Shown here piece after piece: positions 6,786 to 8,469 of a DNA stretch of 8,469 nucleotides. How positions within the stretch are numbered: the first letter of the stretch is position 1; the number at the start of each line of letters is the position of its first letter. The position numbers and the translations under genes are program-made. A model generated the notes under the pieces. The model searched no databases, was not told the DNA's origin, and was given only the letters and a program-made list of their open reading frames with translations. Origin of the DNA: CAZLNV01 sp964561095 (GTDB lineage Bacteria; Bacillota_I; Bacilli_A; RF39; UBA660); assembly GCA_964561095.1 (NCBI GenBank), contig CAZLNV010000032.1:1-8469 (forward strand), in the 5' to 3' direction.

Positions 6786-7331
6786 ATGAAAATATATAAA
6801 CCTAAAAAATGGTTAACTTATTTAAGAATATTTTCTTTGATATTTTTTATATTTTTAATTAGTACATCTGAACTTAATAAAACAACTATAAGTGTAACAA
6901 AAAACGAAAATTTAGATAAAGCAATAAGTTATGATATTATAACTGATCAACAATATGCCTTATATAAAGAATCTTTATATGAACCTGTATCTAGTTTTAT
7001 TGGAGAATTAACCGGATATGCTGGGGATTGTCCTTTATGTTCCGGAATAGTTGCATGCAAAAGAATAAATGTGTTAAAAGAAGGAATTATATATAATGAC
7101 TCTGAATATGGAGAAGTTAGAATGGTTGCTAGTAGCAAAAAGTATCCTTGTGGAACAATATTGAGATTTAATGTAAGTAAAATATCTTCTGAACCAATTA
7201 TTGGAATAGTAATAGATAGAGGTGTAAGAGGAAATGTAATTGATTTATTGGTTGAAAGCGAAAATCAAGCAAAGAAGAAGGTAGGAAGAGTTAGAAAATT
7301 AGAATTTGAAATTCTTAGATTAGGTTGGTAA
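6786..7331 (+). CDS. Secreted or membrane-anchored 3D-like (Asp-Asp-Asp) cell-wall protein
   Basis: The 3D domain is a small double-psi barrel related to the C-terminal part of MltA lytic transglycosylases, found in Bacillus YabE, YuiC and spore-germination-type proteins that act on peptidoglycan. The N-terminus has basic residues and a hydrophobic helix at about 12-27 (signal peptide or anchor), then a spacer, then the domain from about 74 to 181. Matching pieces are GYAGDCPLCSG (77-87), the PCGT turn (121-124), DRGVRGNVIDLL (144-155) and the closing GR..K.EFEIL. Two of the three Asp are kept (Asp144, Asp153), but the first, in the usual VAVDP, is Ser116 in VASS. Four Cys occur (82, 85, 91, 122). 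In Bacillus a 3D protein, YabE, occupies the same place before ksgA, which supports the assignment. Its enzymatic activity is uncertain. Confidence 0.75.
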   Translation: MKIYKPKKWLTYLRIFSLIFFIFLISTSELNKTTISVTKNENLDKAISYDIITDQQYALYKESLYEPVSSFIGELTGYAGDCPLCSGIVACKRINVLKEGIIYNDSEYGEVRMVASSKKYPCGTILRFNVSKISSEPIIGIVIDRGVRGNVIDLLVESENQAKKKVGRVRKLEFEILRLGW

Positions 7332-7333
7332 TT

Positions 7334-8113
7334 ATGAAAAATTTTGAATACAAGAAATCACTTGGTCAAAATTTTTTAATTGATCAAAATATTAATAATA
7401 AAATAATTGGTAATATCAATTTGAAAGAAAATTCTCTAATAATAGAAGTAGGTGCTGGGTCTGGGGCATTAACGAAAGAATTAATAAAGTTGAATGCCAA
7501 AGTCATTTCGTTCGAAATAGATAAGCGATTAGAAGATATTTTAGGTAGCATAGATGCTAATAATCTAGAAATAATATATGAAGATTTTTTAAAAGCCAAC
7601 TTAGAGAATATTTTGAATAAAAACAGTTATAAACATTTATACTTTATAGCTAACATACCATACTATATTACCACACCTATTATAAATAAAATTTATAGTT
7701 TAGATGCAGAAGAAATCATCATAATGATACAAAAAGAAGTAGCCGAAAAATTATCTTCAAAGCCAAATACAAAAGAATATAATTCTTTGAATGTTTTGTT
7801 GGGATATAATTATGAAATAGAAAAAATAATGAATGTATCGGCAAATTCATTTTATCCAAAACCAAATGTTGATAGTGCGATAATAAAATTAACAAAAAAG
7901 TATGATAAAGAAAAACTAATAAATTATAATCATTTTTATAAATTAGTTAAGGATTCATTTAAGTATAAACGAAAGAACCTAAAAAACAATTTAAAAAGCT
8001 ATGATTTAAGTATAATAGAAAAGACATTAAAAAAATTTGATAAAGATTTAACTTGTAGAGCAGAAAGTTTAAGTGTTGAAGAATTTGTAAATATATCTAA
8101 TGCATTAAATTAG
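7334..8113 (+). CDS. rsmA: 16S rRNA (adenine1518-N6/adenine1519-N6)-dimethyltransferase RsmA (KsgA)
   Basis: RsmA dimethylates two adjacent adenines in the 3' hairpin of 16S rRNA late in small-subunit assembly; its loss classically gives kasugamycin resistance. The 259 residues show the N-terminal KSLGQNFLID, SAM-binding EVGAGSGALT (38-47), catalytic NIPYY (107-111) and FYPKPNVDSA (173-182), followed by the helical C-terminal domain; it is slightly shorter than Bacillus KsgA (292). An in-frame TTG at 7325 would overlap the upstream gene, but AGGTTGG (7322-7328) is correctly placed for ATG 7334, and KNFEYKKSLGQNF directly after it fits the family N-terminus. The start lies two bases after the stop of the 3D protein, so both are probably made from one transcript. 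Confidence 0.96.
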   Translation: MKNFEYKKSLGQNFLIDQNINNKIIGNINLKENSLIIEVGAGSGALTKELIKLNAKVISFEIDKRLEDILGSIDANNLEIIYEDFLKANLENILNKNSYKHLYFIANIPYYITTPIINKIYSLDAEEIIIMIQKEVAEKLSSKPNTKEYNSLNVLLGYNYEIEKIMNVSANSFYPKPNVDSAIIKLTKKYDKEKLINYNHFYKLVKDSFKYKRKNLKNNLKSYDLSIIEKTLKKFDKDLTCRAESLSVEEFVNISNALN

Positions 8114-8126
8114 ATATATTTTTTTT
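8089..8126 (+). terminator. Intrinsic terminator of rsmA, containing the rsmA stop codon
   Basis: AAATATATCTAA (8089-8100) pairs perfectly over 12 bp with TTAGATATATTT (8110-8121), with a 9-base loop, and runs into eight consecutive T (8119-8126). The left arm and loop encode the last residues of RsmA, and its TAG stop (8111-8113) lies in the right arm. The stem is almost all A-T, but the shape is that of an intrinsic terminator and separates rsmA from yabG. Confidence 0.6.
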
Positions 8127-8133
8127 ATAATTT

Positions 8134-8142
8134 CATATAATT
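8134..8142 (+). promoter_or_regulatory. Candidate promoter -10 for yabG
   Basis: CATATAATT lies 15 bases before the yabG start codon. CATATAAT is one base from the mother-cell SigE -10 (CATACAnT), and the whole is one base from the CATAnnnTA part of SigE/SigK sites; an ATATT at 8116-8120 resembles a SigE -35, although the 13-base spacing is one short. It also contains a perfect SigA TATAAT (8136-8141) with no good -35. In Bacillus yabG is a late mother-cell gene (SigK). In such AT-rich DNA chance matches are common, so this is only a candidate, and 15 bases would leave a very short leader. Confidence 0.25.
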
Positions 8143-8156
8143 TTTTAGGTGAATAA

Positions 8157-8469
8157 ATGATTAATATAGGAGATTATGTAACTAGAAATTCGCACAATAA
8201 TGATATTATTTTTAAAGTAGTAAAAAAAGAAAATACTACATGTATACTTAGTGGTATTGAAATAAGACTTGTTGCAGATGCGGAAGAAAAAGATTTAGTA
8301 AAATTAGGTAATAAGGATCTAAAATATGATGATGAATATGCAAATGAAGTTTTAAGAGATCAAAAACTTGAAAGAAGTGACTATTTTTATATTCCGGGAA
8401 AGATTCTACACATTGATGGTGATGCAGAATACTTAAAAAGGTGCATGAATTTCTACAAAAAAGCAAATG
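8157..8469 (+). CDS. yabG: Sporulation-specific protease YabG, N-terminal part (cut by window edge)
   Basis: YabG is a cysteine-type protease made in the mother cell that trims spore-coat and cortex-associated proteins such as SafA and SpoIVA. The frame is open from ATG 8157 to the window end: 104 codons plus one base. Similarity to Bacillus YabG is clear in two places: the start, INIGDYVTRNSHNNDIIFKV (2-21) followed by IRLVADAEEKDL (36-47), and PGKILHIDGDAEYLKRCMNF (80-99), where Bacillus has PGKVLHLDGDEAYLKKCLNV. The segment between is shorter than in Bacillus. AGGTGA (8147-8152) provides the ribosome binding site. Position directly after rsmA is the same as in Bacillus (ksgA-yabG). The catalytic part lies outside the window, so intactness cannot be judged. 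Confidence 0.9.
   Translation, partial: MINIGDYVTRNSHNNDIIFKVVKKENTTCILSGIEIRLVADAEEKDLVKLGNKDLKYDDEYANEVLRDQKLERSDYFYIPGKILHIDGDAEYLKRCMNFYKKAN

Noticed and set aside
7325..7333. TTG at 7325 as the rsmA start
   Set aside because: It would overlap the 3D gene and has no Shine-Dalgarno, whereas AGGTTGG at 7322-7328 is well placed for ATG 7334 and the family N-terminus starts there.
8248..8466. Open frame of 72 codons on the - strand at the window end
   Set aside because: It is antisense to the clearly recognisable YabG reading frame, and shows no family features.
1..8469. Mycoplasma-type genetic code (TGA as Trp), suggested by the very low GC content
   Set aside because: rsmI and tatD end in TGA exactly at their expected C-termini, and Trp is encoded by TGG in the genes seen.

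Overview
The window comes from a very AT-rich, low-GC bacterium of the Bacillota (Firmicutes). It uses the standard stop codons: rsmI and tatD both end in TGA, so this is not the mycoplasma code. Two sporulation-linked genes, spoVT and yabG, point to an endospore-forming lineage or one descended from spore formers. The gene order joins two blocks that lie near each other in Bacillus: pth-mfd-spoVT, and tatD-(3D protein)-rsmA-yabG. Species cannot be named from this sequence; an uncultured low-GC Bacillus- or Clostridium-type lineage is the best guess.

Left block (1-4604, + strand): the last codons of a gene that is probably the YabB/TrmN6 tRNA methyltransferase, then rsmI (16S rRNA ribose methylation), pth (peptidyl-tRNA hydrolase) and mfd (transcription-repair coupling). 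They are packed with overlaps or gaps of 8 bases or fewer and look like one operon for translation quality and genome maintenance. mfd meets ppa (inorganic pyrophosphatase, - strand) tail to tail, and the two stop codons share the palindrome TTAA.

Middle (5078-5795): ppa and spoVT diverge from an intergenic region of about 110 bases. It holds a near-consensus promoter for ppa, a candidate promoter for spoVT that crowds it, and a small inverted repeat in the spoVT leader. spoVT is closed by an intrinsic terminator, and the promoter of the next unit starts inside that terminator.

Right block (5796-8469, + strand): an unrecognised 61-residue membrane protein with almost no 5' leader, tatD (metal-dependent DNase), a secreted or anchored 3D-like cell-wall protein driven by a strong promoter buried in the end of tatD, rsmA (16S rRNA dimethylation), a terminator that includes the rsmA stop codon, and the first 104 codons of yabG (spore-coat protease), cut by the window edge.

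Most of the window is conserved housekeeping DNA. I see no defence system, mobile element, CRISPR array, tRNA or rRNA, and no gene-free stretch of 300 bases. The points of interest are the unknown small membrane protein, the altered 3D-domain protein and the unusually compressed promoters and terminators.
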